60,454 bases of DNA from Cyanobacteria bacterium RI_101 (GTDB taxonomy: Bacteria; Cyanobacteriota; Cyanobacteriia; Cyanobacteriales; Microcystaceae), in NCBI GenBank assembly GCA_016471375.1, contig WGLZ01000041.1:1-60454 (forward strand), given 5' to 3'. Both the position numbers and the translations under genes were made by a program. This document shows positions 17,806-26,709 of the stretch, piece by piece. The stretch's first letter is position 1, and every line of letters begins with the position of its first letter. The notes under the pieces were generated by a model that saw nothing but the letters and a program-made list of their open reading frames with translations, was not told the origin of the DNA and did no database searches.

Positions 17806-19156
17806 CGCCCCGCCGGTCTTGCCGCCCTTGGGTCGCAAATTTCTGCAACTCCTGGCGGATCTCCGCCTGGCCATCGCCCTCTTGCTCCTGATCGCCGTCT
17901 TTAGCGTCAGCGGCACCGTAATTGAACAGGGGGAAACCCTAGACTTTTACCAGAGCAACTACCCGGAAGCGCCGGCGCTGTTTGGTTTTGTGACCTGGCG
18001 GTTGATCTTAAATCTGGGCTTAAATCATGTTTACCAAACCCCTTGGTTCCTGGCCCTCCTCGTCCTCCTCGGCGCCAGTTTGACGGCCTGCACCTTCCGG
18101 CGCCAACTGCCGGCGCTGAAGGCGGTGGACCGCTGGCAGTTTTACCGGCGACCCCGACAGTTGCAAAAGTTGGCTTGGCGGCAGTCTTTAACCGGGGTTG
18201 AGTTAACGGCGCTGGCTCCCCTACTGGAAAAAAGAGGTTATCGGGTCTTTGCCGACCCCGACTCTCCCGCGGCGCTTTACGCCCGCAAGGGTCGTCTGGG
18301 CAAAGTGGGGCCCATTATTGTCCATATCGCCCTGTTAATTATTCTGGGCGGCGCGATTTGGGGCGCTTTGGGAGGGTTTCTGGCCCAGGAAATGGCGCCC
18401 AGCGGCAGTTCTTTTCAGGTAAAAAATATTATTGAAGCGGGGCCCCTGGCTGGCGCTCGTATTCCCCAGGATTGGGGCATTCGGGTTAATCGCTTTTGGA
18501 TTGACTACACCCCCGATGGAATTATCGATCAATTTTACTCTGATCTATCGGTCATCGATAACCAGGGTCAGGAGCAAGACCGAAAAACCATTTCCGTTAA
18601 CCATCCCCTGCGTTACCAGGGCGTCACCTTCTACCAAACCAACTGGGGTATCGCCGGAGTGAAGGCGCAAATTAACAACAGCCCTATTTTTCAACTACCC
18701 ATGGCGCCCTTGGCCACGGAAAACGGCGGCAAACTCTGGGGCGCTTGGATTCCCACCAAAACGGATTTGAGCGAGGGAGTGGCGCTTTTAACCAAGGATT
18801 TGCAGGGAACCTTGATTCTCTACGACCAAAAAGGCAATTTAACCAGCGCTGTCCGTCCCGGTATGGCGGTAGAAGTGAACGGCGTCACCCTAAAAATTTT
18901 GGAACTGGTGGGAAGCACAGGCTTGCAGATCAAAGCCGACCCCGGTATTCCCTTTGTCTATCTCGGGTTCGCCCTGCTCATGGCCGGGGTGGTCATGAGC
19001 TATATTTCCCACGCTCAGGTTTGGGCGCTGGTGGACGACGAGGGACAACTCCACTGGGGCGGCCGGGCGAACCGGGCCCAGGTGGCGCTGGAGCGGGAAC
19101 TGACGGCGCTGGCCGCCGAGTTGGGGGCTACGCCGGCGCCGCAAAGCGAATTTTGA
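17789..19156 (+). CDS. ccs1: Cytochrome c biogenesis protein Ccs1 (ResB family)
   Basis: A 455-aa thylakoid membrane protein of System II cytochrome c maturation; with CcsA it moves heme and attaches it to apocytochromes. Membrane segments at about 28-48, 85-105, 170-190 and 385-408, with the large lumenal ResB domain between the last two ([20 protein letters not shown]). I took ATG 17789; a TTG at 17780 is less likely. It overlaps the tRNA nucleotidyltransferase gene. ccsA is not in the window. Confidence 0.93.
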   Translation: MALSPSAPPVLPPLGRKFLQLLADLRLAIALLLLIAVFSVSGTVIEQGETLDFYQSNYPEAPALFGFVTWRLILNLGLNHVYQTPWFLALLVLLGASLTACTFRRQLPALKAVDRWQFYRRPRQLQKLAWRQSLTGVELTALAPLLEKRGYRVFADPDSPAALYARKGRLGKVGPIIVHIALLIILGGAIWGALGGFLAQEMAPSGSSFQVKNIIEAGPLAGARIPQDWGIRVNRFWIDYTPDGIIDQFYSDLSVIDNQGQEQDRKTISVNHPLRYQGVTFYQTNWGIAGVKAQINNSPIFQLPMAPLATENGGKLWGAWIPTKTDLSEGVALLTKDLQGTLILYDQKGNLTSAVRPGMAVEVNGVTLKILELVGSTGLQIKADPGIPFVYLGFALLMAGVVMSYISHAQVWALVDDEGQLHWGGRANRAQVALERELTALAAELGATPAPQSEF

Positions 19157-19295
19157 GGTAAATTGGGAGTAAGGCCCATTTCCATTCCGCCCGCTCCTCT
19201 GGTTTGCCGGCGGTATTCTTGGTTTTGAGATGCGCCATGACGAGGACGGCGAAGGGATTGGCGCTGGACTCCAATTCCGACCCTCTTGGGGGTTA

Positions 19296-19502
19296 TTAAA
19301 ACCGGCGAATACGGATTTTTTCTTGCGTAGCAATGACTACGGCTCTTTCCTCTAAGACTAAGCGACGTTCACTAAGAACCTTAGCAAGCAATATTAATCT
19401 TTCGGAGCGAGGGAGATTTTCTAATCTTAACAGGCCACAATGGGAAATGTTATTTTGCCAAACGAGTTGTTCAAAATCTAAGTCTGTTGTGATGTAGAAA
19501 TT
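19296..19502 (-). pseudogene. Relic of a DUF5615 PIN-like toxin gene (C-terminal half)
   Basis: The minus-strand frame reads ITTDLDFEQLVWQNNISHCG, then a LLRLENLPRSERLILLAKVL stretch and an end RAVVIATQEKIRIRRF before TAA (19296-19298). DUF5615 proteins carry exactly this order: TxDLDF, LLRLxN, then I-R-V-R at the C-terminus. The first half, with the catalytic N-terminal Asp, is missing and the frame is closed upstream by TGA at 19503-19505. The neighbouring DUF433 relic confirms the identity. Confidence 0.75.
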
Positions 19503-19515
19503 TCATGGCTATTGG

Positions 19516-19608
19516 TTAAGTTATCGGAGAGACGGGGTGAACGCGATGTTCAAGAGCGACAAGATGATAGGCGTAAAATAAAGCGGCTTGGATGTCCGCA
19601 ATGCACAT
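19516..19608 (-). pseudogene. Relic of a DUF433 antitoxin gene (C-terminal end)
   Basis: Thirty residues from an ATG at 19606-19608 to TAA: MCIADIQAALFYAYHLVALE then HRVHPVSPIT. This matches the end of DUF433 proteins (x-D-I-Q-A-A-L-x-Y-A). In intact loci DUF433 directly precedes DUF5615, as here on the minus strand. No ribosome site, and the helix-turn-helix part is gone, so this is a fragment. Confidence 0.7.
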
Positions 19609-19733
19609 CACCTAGCCACCTTTCTCTATACAGCTTTAAATTCAGGGAACTGCCACTCTTGTAGCAGGGTCATAACAAAGCGCCTTCTCTCAGTTAAGGG
19701 AAAAGGCGCGGAGGCAATAAAAATTAACCAAAC

Positions 19734-19817
19734 CTAGAGGAAGAAGTTCCCGACTGGAATGGTTCCTAAAGACGGGAAGGATCCGGTAATGCCAGTGAGG
19801 TTAATCACCAAATCATT
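19734..19817 (-). pseudogene. Bluetail gene tail, relic copy A
   Basis: In the minus-strand frame this encodes NDLVINLTGITGSFPSLGTI then PVGNFFL and TAG (19734-19736). It is a near copy of the last 27 codons of the surface-protein gene at 21428. Its upstream edge overlaps the end of the Rpn gene, whose last codons (HRQ-stop) are read from the same bases in another frame. Confidence 0.8.
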
Positions 19818-20604
19818 GGCGGTGTGAAGAGATCTGCTTGAGATCTTCGGCGCTTAATCCAGTTATGCTGATTACTTCTGAAATAGGCAATCCTCTCTCA
19901 AGTAGTCTTTGAGCGACTTCTAGCTTGCCTTGAAGGAGACCCCGTTGTTCTCCTTTGAGAAGACCCCGTTGTTCGCCTTCCTGCAAGATTTCCTGATAAA
20001 TGGCGGATTCTTTCATGATGTCGCTCCGTAGAATGGTTCTAATTAATTCTGACTTAACCAACAGTCCCCCAAAGACGGCGGTTGCGGTGGTTAAGTTGGC
20101 TTTCGCGCTTCTGTCCTCTATTGTATCCAGAGCCAGCGCGACTTCCCGCAATCGCGCCGTCGGATTCTGGCTTTGAGTCAAGACGGCTAGGGGTAAAAGT
20201 CCCGGACTGTTCAAAAACGGCGCCGCAGATTCTTCCCACAGGCGAATGACGCGATAGCGGTGGCTGGTTTCCCCTAGTTGAAAGGTATCTTGGTAAACCA
20301 AGGGAGAACTTGTTTTTTTCAGGTAAACGACGACTTGGCGCATGTCCTTATGGGGAAAGCGCCGATGAACCCGGACTCGGTAATCCAACATCCGAAAACC
20401 CATGATTTCATCGGGTTCGGTCTGAAATTCGAGGTGGAGGACGAGATCGTCGGATTGTTCCAAAATGAGGGAGTCGGCCCGAATGGGTTCTAAGGAGAGT
20501 TCTTTAGGACTCAGAGTAGTCAGGGCGACGGGTTTGCCGAGGAGCCAAGCGGCATAGTCTTCGGAAAAGGTCTCCGCGAGATATTTGCAGACGTTGTCAA
20601 ACAT
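19813..20604 (-). CDS. Rpn-family recombination-promoting nuclease / PD-(D/E)XK transposase-like protein
   Basis: A 263-aa protein of the Rpn/YhgA-like family that is abundant in cyanobacteria. N-terminal nuclease-like part: ADSLILEQSDDLVLHLEFQT gives the D...E-x-Q core at about residues 44-62. Later LRE...LALDTIED, and a linker with two copies of GEQRGLL before a helical tail. These proteins cut DNA and promote recombination in E. coli; the role here is not shown. The last three codons and the stop come from bluetail-gene DNA, so the gene is joined at its end to a foreign tail. Confidence 0.8.
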   Translation of the reverse strand: MFDNVCKYLAETFSEDYAAWLLGKPVALTTLSPKELSLEPIRADSLILEQSDDLVLHLEFQTEPDEIMGFRMLDYRVRVHRRFPHKDMRQVVVYLKKTSSPLVYQDTFQLGETSHRYRVIRLWEESAAPFLNSPGLLPLAVLTQSQNPTARLREVALALDTIEDRSAKANLTTATAVFGGLLVKSELIRTILRSDIMKESAIYQEILQEGEQRGLLKGEQRGLLQGKLEVAQRLLERGLPISEVISITGLSAEDLKQISSHRQ

Positions 20605-20696
20605 CCCAAGACCTTATCATTAATGGACGGCGCTTCTCGTAGACTTTGCGGCAAGAAAAGGGGGAGAATCATTCTCTTCTCTTAGTTTAAATCAAC

Positions 20697-20795
20697 TTAG
20701 ACGAAGAAGTTACTGACTGGGATGGTTCCGGTGATGCCGGTGAGGTTAATCACCAAATCATTGGCGGTTTGAAGAGATATGCTTGAGATCTTCGG
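20697..20795 (-). pseudogene. Rpn-bluetail junction, relic copy B
   Basis: The minus strand first carries AEDLKHISS in the Rpn frame, copying the end of the intact Rpn protein (AEDLKQISSHRQ), then switches to bluetail coding NDLVINLTGITGTIPVSNFF and V-stop (20697-20699). The same junction is seen at 19813-19850. The bluetail part has lost the eight codons S-F-P-S-L-G-T-I present in copy A in place of T-I. Confidence 0.8.
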
Positions 20796-21014
20796 CTAAT
20801 GAGAAGATATGGAATAAGTCGGTTGATTAGGGGTTTTATTAAGGGTTTGGCAATCTGTTAAGTATTGTTCAATGACAGTTTTAAAAGCTTGTTCTAGTTC
20901 GTCAACGGAAAGACCGTCAAAAACAATAATATCTTCTGTGTTGATGACGCGACCAAAAAATAAGCGATCGCTTTCATCATATTCAATGACAGCTTCATAG
21001 CCTTTGTATTGCAT
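20796..21014 (-). CDS. hicB: HicB-family antitoxin, shortened
   Basis: A 72-aa protein with the HicB N-terminal domain: MQYKGYEAVIEYDESDRLFF, GRVINTEDIIVFDG, SVDELEQAFKTVIEQYL. HicB proteins of this type usually continue after the P-x-x-P-Y segment with a ribbon-helix-helix DNA-binding domain; here the frame ends with TYSISSH right at the relic Rpn-bluetail junction. It may still neutralise HicA but probably cannot repress its own promoter. Start overlaps the hicA stop by one base (TAATG). It contains the only HIP1 site (GCGATCGC, 20964-20971) I saw. Confidence 0.8.
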   Translation of the reverse strand: MQYKGYEAVIEYDESDRLFFGRVINTEDIIVFDGLSVDELEQAFKTVIEQYLTDCQTLNKTPNQPTYSISSH

Positions 21015-21265
21015 TAATTGACTCCTGCTTTAATTAAAAATTCACGAAGAGCTTTGATTTGGTATCTTTTTAATTCTTTTTGGGGATGAGGGGAATGAAT
21101 GTTAAGGGAAATGTTGTTAAAGTCAAATCGTACTCTTGAGCCATCGCCTTGGGTAATGAGACCTCCTAACGATTGAATTAAGGTGAGGACATCATCCCAA
21201 ACGATGTTACGGCGAATGGGATCAACAAAAATAGCATCGTAGGTTTTTCGCTGTTTTTTGTTCAT
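21014..21265 (-). CDS. hicA: HicA-family toxin (mRNA interferase)
   Basis: An 83-aa dsRBD-fold protein: MNKKQRKTYDAIF, IVWDDVLTLIQSLGGLITQG, then the catalytic His segment, here NIHSPHPQKELKRYQIKALR. HicA toxins cut mRNA when HicB is lost. The gene precedes hicB, the usual order. The pair is clearly more AT-rich than its surroundings, which points to recent acquisition. Confidence 0.82.
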   Translation of the reverse strand: MNKKQRKTYDAIFVDPIRRNIVWDDVLTLIQSLGGLITQGDGSRVRFDFNNISLNIHSPHPQKELKRYQIKALREFLIKAGVN

Positions 21266-21383
21266 TAGTCAATTATAGCTTTATCGCTAACCCAACGCCT
21301 TAATGGCATAAGTGTTCGGCTCAATTGCGGGAGCTAAAACCGTAATCGCCTTTAACCCTTTTCCTATTTTGGGGAATTGGTTA

Positions 21384-21410
21384 CAAAAAAAGGGGAGAAG
21401 GACTCTCCCC
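21384..21410 (-). terminator. Rho-independent terminator of the ELWxxDGT/bluetail gene
   Basis: Read on the minus strand: GGGGAGA, loop GTCCT, TCTCCCC, then eight bases that are all T except a final A-free run (TTTTTTT). It lies 18 bases after the stop at 21428. Weaker hairpins sit after the relic tails A (19679-19708) and B (about 20658-20680). Confidence 0.85.
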
Positions 21411-21427
21411 TATACGTTTAAATCAAC

Positions 21428-23861
21428 TTAGACGAAGAAGTTACCGACTGGGATGGTTCCGAAAGCCGGAAGGGTTCCGGTAATACCGGTGAGGTTAATC
21501 ACCAAGTCGTTGGCGCTTTGGAAGCCCGCCGTGCCGTCGTTAACGATCAGGTAAGTAGAAGTACCCGCTTTAACCAGCGCCGCTCGGTTAAGTCCAAGGG
21601 CTTGATTCCCTGCTTGAGCGCCATTAGAGTCGGCGAAAACGTTGGCAACGATGGTGTTGATATTGGTGGTGGCGCTATCCGCGGCGCGGGTAAAACCTGC
21701 GGGTTTATTCAGCGCCGCCCCCCCTTGGGTTAGCAGGTCAATTTTATCCGAGCCAATAGCAAAGTCCGTAATCCGGTCTAGGGCGGTAATAGTGGATTGG
21801 CCGAATTGGAAGACAAAGGTGTCGTTCCCGGCTTTGCCTGCGAGGATGTCGGCGCCGACACCACCGTTAAGGATGTTATTGCCGGCATTGCCAGTGATTC
21901 GGTTTTTCAAGCCGTTGCCGGTACCATTAAGGTTAGCAGTACCGTTTAAAGTGAGGTTTTCAACATTAGCGCCGAGGGCGTAGCTGATAGTGGATTTAAC
22001 AGTGTCGGTGCCTTCGTTGGGATTTTCGACTACCACATCCCCGGTATTGTTCACTGTGTAGGTGTCGTTTCCGGCTAAACCAATGAGAGTGTCAGCGCCG
22101 GTTGTGCCGTTGAGGGTGTCGTTCCCGGTGGTGCCGGTGAAGGTACTACCAGAGGGGGTGTCATCGTTTTGAATGGTTCCCGTTGCCGCTGAAGCTGTCA
22201 GGGTTGCGCCGTTGGTGGGATTAGATAGGGTGACAGTAAAGGTTTCGTTGGGTTCAACGGTGGTATCTCCCTGAACATTGACGGTAATTACCTTACTGGT
22301 TTGCCCAGCACCGAAACTGACCACTCCGCTGGGTAGAACTCCGCCGACAAAATCGGTCGCGTTGGCGGGATTGGTTCCCGTGCCGGTTACCGCCCAGTTG
22401 ACGTTATTAGTTCCGGTGGTGGCGCCAGAGCGGGTGACAGTGAAAGTAAAGGCTTTACTGCCGGAATTGCCTTCGGTTTGATCCGCGCTGGTGGAGCTAA
22501 TAGCAAGGGAAGTGGGCGCAGGAGCACTATCTGTGTTTAATGCCCACAGTTCAAGGCCGTTAATGCCATCATTGGCGTGGAAGTACAGAGTATTTCCCAC
22601 TGCTGTTAGGTATCGGGGGGAGGAGCTAGAAGAGCCGGGGTTGATATCCTTAACCAAAACAGTGCCGCTGGCTGTGCCATCGCTCTGCCACAGTTCAATG
22701 CCGTTAATGCCATCATCGACATCGAAGTACAGAGTATTTCCCACCGCCGTTACACTGTTAAAGGGGTAGGAGCTAGAAGAGCTGGGGTTGATATCCTTAA
22801 CCAGAACGGTGCCGCTGGTAGTGCCGTCGCTTTTCCACAGTTCGCGACCGTTAACGCCGTTATTGGCAGTGAAGTACAGCGTATTCCCCACTGCTGTCAG
22901 CCTCTCGGGGGCGGAGCTAGAAGAGCCGGGGTTGATATCCTTAACCAGAACGGTGCCGCTGGTAGTGCCGTCGCTTTTCCACAGTTCGCGACCGTTAACG
23001 CCGTTATCGGCAGTGAAGTACAGCATATTTCCTACCGCTGTTAGATACTGTATATCATAGGGGGTGGGGTAGATATAAGTAGAAGAGCCGGGGCGAATAT
23101 CTTTAACTAAAACAGTGCCGCTGGCTGTGCCATCGCTCTTCCAGAGTTCACGACCGTTAACACCGTTAATCGGCAGTGAAGTACAACGTATTCCCCACCG
23201 CTGTTAGAAATTGGGGGGTTGGGCTAGGGGTAGAAGAGCTGGGGAAAATATTCTTAACCAAAACAGTTCCGCTGGCTGTGCCATCGCTCCGCCACAGTTC
23301 ATCTCCGTTAACGCCATCATTGGCAGTGAAGTACAGCGTATTCCCTACTGCCGTTAGCCAATTAGGGGAGGAGTCAGCAGAACCGGGGCGAATATCCTTA
23401 ACCAGAACGGTGCCTGCCGCTGTTCCGTCGCTCCGCCAGACTTCGTAGCCATTAACGCCGTTATTGGCAGTGAAGAACAGAGTATTTCCCATTGCTGTTA
23501 GCTGACGGGGGACGGTGTTGGAGGTAGAAAAACCGGGGTTGATATCCTTAACCAAAACAGTACCGCTGGCAGTGCCGTCGCTCCGCCAGACTTCGTAGCC
23601 ATTAACGCCGTCATTGACACTGAAGTACAGAGTATTTCCCACCGCCGTTAGACTAAAGGGGATAAGGAAGGGAGAAAAACCGGGGTTGATATCCTTAACC
23701 AAAACAGTGCCGCTGGCAGTGCCGTCGCTCCGCCAGACTTCGTAGCCATTAACGCCGTTATTGGCAGTGAAGTACAGAGTATTTCCCACCGCCGTTAGAG
23801 GGTTGATGAGGGAGTCAGAAGAACCGGGGCCGATATTCTTAACTAAAAAGGGGGTTGACAT
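21428..23861 (-). pseudogene. ELWxxDGT-repeat / Calx-beta / RTX-like / bluetail surface protein, frameshifted
   Basis: One gene of about 810 codons split by a one-base insertion at 23168-23169, which turns GCCGATAACGGC-type sequence into GCCGATTAACGG and makes a TAA at 23166-23168. Order in the restored protein: eight ELW(K/R/Q)SDGT-x-SGTVLVKDI repeats of about 49-52 residues; a Calx-beta domain (DQTEGNSGS to IQNDD, about 490-600); glycine-rich RTX-like calcium motifs (GTTGNDTLNGT, GNAGNNILNGGVGADILAGK); a bluetail C-terminus ending GNFFV. It starts at ATG 23861 with a GAGGA ribosome site. No Sec signal is seen, which fits type I or similar export. A sequencing error is possible; otherwise the product stops in the fifth repeat. 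Confidence 0.85.
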
Positions 23862-24247
23862 GGAAATTTCCTCGAAAAATTAAAGGAAAAAAAACTTAAG
23901 AAGCCAAGGCGGGCACCATCCAGACTGAGGGGGAATTATCTAACTCCGCATCGGGGCTAACCAGCACCGATTTATAAGCAGCATAAAATATACCCATGTG
24001 GCTATAATGGCATATTCTTTCCGAAGGCGAGCGTTAAGATTTGCGAACTTAATGTGTAGCTCCGAGCACACTGGACATCGTTCTTAACCCGGTGCCTGCC
24101 ACCCCTCCACGGGAGGGGAATCCCAGCAGTGACTTCTCCCACAATAAATTCCCCTCCTTTGGAGGGGGGCCCCGAAGGGGCGGGGTGGCGATCATCTCCG
24201 ATACAACCAGACCGGCGCCGGCGCTTCCAAGATTTTCTGGAGAAAAA
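23862..24247. other. 386-base gap: repeats and possible promoter of the surface-protein gene
   Basis: Two palindromic repeat units fill 24101-24188. A 33-codon minus-strand frame (23997 to 23896, MGIFYAAYKSVLVSPDAELD then NSPSVWMVPALAS) has no ribosome site and may be chance or another relic tail. The AT-rich stretch around 23970-24030 is the likeliest place for the promoter of the gene at 23861, but no clear -35/-10 pair stands out. Confidence 0.4.
24101..24188. repeat. Intergenic palindromic repeat element, copy 2
   Basis: Contains CCCCTCCACGGGAGGGG (24102-24118), then AAATTCCCCTCCTTTGGAGG (from 24147) and CCCCGAAGGGGCGGGGTGG (24170-24188). The second half shares AAATTCCCCTCCTT-GGAGGGG and the GGGGTGG end with copy 3 at 32553-32635. 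Confidence 0.7.
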
Positions 24248-24511
24248 TTAGTCGCTCTGCCCTAGGGTTAACTCGATTAGCCGTTGCATTTCTAGACGTA
24301 ATCCCCGAAATTCAGAGGTTACCGTTTCCCTATCCTGGATAGACTGTTCCACAAATTGATTTACTTTCTCCTCTAAGCGGGCAATGGCGGCGGCGTTGCG
24401 TCTCGTCATCTGGTCAGTCTGTATTAAATCTTGACGGAACTGTTGAGCGAGGGTAAGGGTCGCTTCCAGAATTCCCTCAATTCGGTCAAGGCGGTCGTTC
24501 TCGGTAGTCAT
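24248..24511 (-). CDS. Small coiled-coil protein
   Basis: An 87-aa acidic helical protein (RLDRIEGILEATLTLAQQFR, then IARLEEKVNQFVEQ) with heptad spacing of hydrophobic residues through most of its length; no membrane segment. Similar short coiled-coil proteins are common beside Uma2 genes in cyanobacteria, as here (54 bases after the Uma2 stop). Function unknown. Confidence 0.65.
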   Translation of the reverse strand: MTTENDRLDRIEGILEATLTLAQQFRQDLIQTDQMTRRNAAAIARLEEKVNQFVEQSIQDRETVTSEFRGLRLEMQRLIELTLGQSD

Positions 24512-24565
24512 GGGTTTAACCTTCTTTATTTAGGCTCGCCATACTTCTCTCGCCTCAAACGTCCT

Positions 24566-25303
24566 TTAAGCCTGAATTCCGGCTTCTGCCAACAACGCTC
24601 TCAAACGATCAAGTTCCCTCTCCGCCTGCTCGGCCCGTCGCGCTTCCTGTTCAGCTCGTTGAGCCTCTTGTTCAGCTCGTTGCGCCTCCTGTTCAGCCCT
24701 TTGCGCCTCCTGGTCAGCTCGTAATGTTTCCTGCCGGGATAATTCCGCCAGTTCCACTGTTGTCAAAAAGCGCCGTCCATCAGGATAATAGACCAACAAA
24801 GTTTCCGCTGTTAATTCAAAGCGAATACCTAAACGGGGACTAACCCAATTTTCTATTTCCTCAATGATGATTAACTCCCCGTGTTGCCGTTCAAAACCAG
24901 CCCAATCATTAGTGTATGGGTTGTAAATATAATATTCATCTACCCCATAGTCGTCATAAAATTTTAGCTTTTTAGCCATTTCCTTAAGGGTATTTCCCGG
25001 CGACAGAATTTCAAAAACCACCTGGGGCGGTTGATTATTTTCCTGCCATTGACGATAGGAACCCCGTCTTCCCTTGGGTCGCCCTAGGGCCACCATCACG
25101 TCCGGCGCTACCCGAATTTCAGGATGACCCTCCACCGCGTACCACAACAAATCGCCGCCGACAAAGACATCAGCGTTGTTAGCAAAAAGACACTCTAAAT
25201 TTTCCTTGAGCAATACAATCCACTGAAACTGTTCGGTATTGTCCGCCATGGGCTGTCCATCGCTGTCGGGGTAGATAATTTGGCGATCGAGGGCTAGGGT
25301 CAT
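24566..25303 (-). CDS. Uma2-family (DUF820) putative restriction endonuclease-fold protein
   Basis: A 245-aa protein with the PD-(D/E)XK core PDVMVALGRPKG (about 80-91) and VVFEILSPGNT (about 109-119). The C-terminal 50 residues are a coiled coil made of near-perfect seven-residue units (QRAEQEA four times), matched by 21-base DNA repeats at about 24628-24715, so the length of this segment may vary between strains. Uma2 genes are expanded in cyanobacteria; their biological role is not established. Confidence 0.85.
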   Translation of the reverse strand: MTLALDRQIIYPDSDGQPMADNTEQFQWIVLLKENLECLFANNADVFVGGDLLWYAVEGHPEIRVAPDVMVALGRPKGRRGSYRQWQENNQPPQVVFEILSPGNTLKEMAKKLKFYDDYGVDEYYIYNPYTNDWAGFERQHGELIIIEEIENWVSPRLGIRFELTAETLLVYYPDGRRFLTTVELAELSRQETLRADQEAQRAEQEAQRAEQEAQRAEQEARRAEQAERELDRLRALLAEAGIQA

Positions 25304-25374
25304 TGATCAAATCCTCGCAACTTTCCTTGTATTTTAAGGGGAACGGGCTTAAATCCCATTTTGACCTGGGTGGG

Positions 25375-26553
25375 TTAGACTGCCGCAAAGCGAATTTTGA
25401 GGTAATCGTCCTCCATCTTGGCGCCGCTGGGGGACAGCGCCGCTAGAGCTTGGGGTAGAACTAAGTTACGGCGGTGGTTGCCGATGCGGACATTGAGTTC
25501 GTCGCCGGTTTTATTGAGTTGGATCTGCTCCTTGGGAATACCGGGGAGGTAGAGTTCCAGACTATAGGCTTTTTCCTCCTGAATAATGCGGATGGTGTTC
25601 TCTTTGTAATAGACCTGAACCGGGTCTTCCTCGCCGTAGAGGGTTTCCTTCAGGCGCTCCAGCGCCGCCAGCCCGCACATTTCCTCAGAAAAGAGGGGGA
25701 CTTCCTTCACCGGCAGGGGGTGAAAGTTGTCGTAAATTTCCTGTTTATAGACCTGCTGACTGCTCTTCCAGCGTTGGAAGAAGGGGTCTTGGATGTCTTC
25801 CGGCAGGACGCGATTGGCGATGACCAAATCCGTGGAGACATTATACAAGCTCAGGTAGGCGTGGGCCCGCAGGGATTCCTTGAGCACCATTTTTTCCGGG
25901 TTGGTCACCAAGCGGACGGTGGTTTGGGTGTTGTCGGTTAAGACCTTCTCCAGCGCCTCGATTTGCTCGTAGAACTCGTAGGGCGCGTCCATCACTTCCT
26001 TGTCCGGCAGGGAAAAACCAGCGATGGGTCGAAACAGCGGTTCCACCAAGGGCCGCAGGGCCATGGACATCCCCTGCAAGGGTTTATAAAAGCGCCGCAT
26101 ATACCAGCCCCCCACCTCCGGCAGACTCAGTAAGCGGAGCGCCGTCCCCGTGGGCGCCGAGTCAATGATCAAGACGTCGTACTCCGCCTCGTCGTAGTGG
26201 CGCTTCATCCGCACCAGCCCAAAAATCTCGTCCATCCCCGGCAGAATGGCCAGTTCCTCCGCCTGCACCCCGTCTAGGCCCCGAGCCTGAAGGACTTGGG
26301 TGATGTAGCGTTTAACGGCGCCCCAGTTGCCCTCTAATTCCATCAGGGCGTCCAGTTCGGCGCCCCAAAGGTTGGGACGAATGGAGCGGGGGTCGTGACC
26401 CAGTTCAAGATCAAAGCTATCGGCCAAGGAATGGGCCGGGTCGGTGCTGAGGACAAGGGTTTTATAGCCCAACTCCGCGCAGCGCAAGCCAGTGGCGGCG
26501 GCGACGGAGGTTTTGCCCACGCCCCCTTTCCCGGTCATTAAAATTACGCGCAT
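25375..26553 (-). CDS. TRC40/GET3/ArsA-family transport-energising ATPase
   Basis: A 392-aa P-loop ATPase: GKGGVGKTS at about 8-16, [13 protein letters not shown], the switch [12 protein letters not shown]. The last 85 residues form an Hsp20/alpha-crystallin-like domain ([31 protein letters not shown]), a form found in cyanobacteria and plastids. I chose the ATG at 26551-26553 with AGGAAA before it; a longer frame from 26574 is less likely. It may handle tail-anchored membrane proteins rather than arsenite: no arsenic genes are nearby. Confidence 0.88.
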   Translation of the reverse strand: MRVILMTGKGGVGKTSVAAATGLRCAELGYKTLVLSTDPAHSLADSFDLELGHDPRSIRPNLWGAELDALMELEGNWGAVKRYITQVLQARGLDGVQAEELAILPGMDEIFGLVRMKRHYDEAEYDVLIIDSAPTGTALRLLSLPEVGGWYMRRFYKPLQGMSMALRPLVEPLFRPIAGFSLPDKEVMDAPYEFYEQIEALEKVLTDNTQTTVRLVTNPEKMVLKESLRAHAYLSLYNVSTDLVIANRVLPEDIQDPFFQRWKSSQQVYKQEIYDNFHPLPVKEVPLFSEEMCGLAALERLKETLYGEEDPVQVYYKENTIRIIQEEKAYSLELYLPGIPKEQIQLNKTGDELNVRIGNHRRNLVLPQALAALSPSGAKMEDDYLKIRFAAV

Positions 26554-26671
26554 AGTTTTCCTGGGCGATAACAAAGAGTGTTGATTTCGTGGCGGTTTAA
26601 CTTTGATTATAAGCGCCCCGGCTGGTCAGACGTCAGATACCAGATATCAGGCGTAGGGCGCCCGTCAGTCG

Positions 26672-26706
26672 GTAATCTGTAATCTGTAATCTGTAATCTG
26701 TAATCT
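26672..26706 (+). repeat. Five tandem copies of GTAATCT
   Basis: Units start at 26672, 26679, 26686, 26693 and 26700, perfect and in register. They end three bases before the GTG start codon of the DUF3352 gene and leave no purine-rich ribosome site. Confidence 0.9.
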
Positions 26707-26709
26707 GTC

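Larger units (their letters stand above)
19157..19812. other. 656-base gap holding gene relics
   Basis: No intact gene. From left: about 140 bases with nothing recognised; the decayed DUF5615 and DUF433 frames (19296-19608, minus strand); a GCGCCTT/AAGGCGC hairpin (19679-19708) that would act on the minus strand; and the relic bluetail tail at 19734-19817. Confidence 0.7.

Noticed and set aside
23896-23997. 33-codon minus-strand frame upstream of the surface-protein gene
   Set aside because: No ribosome site, no family recognised; mentioned only within the gap entry as possible relic.
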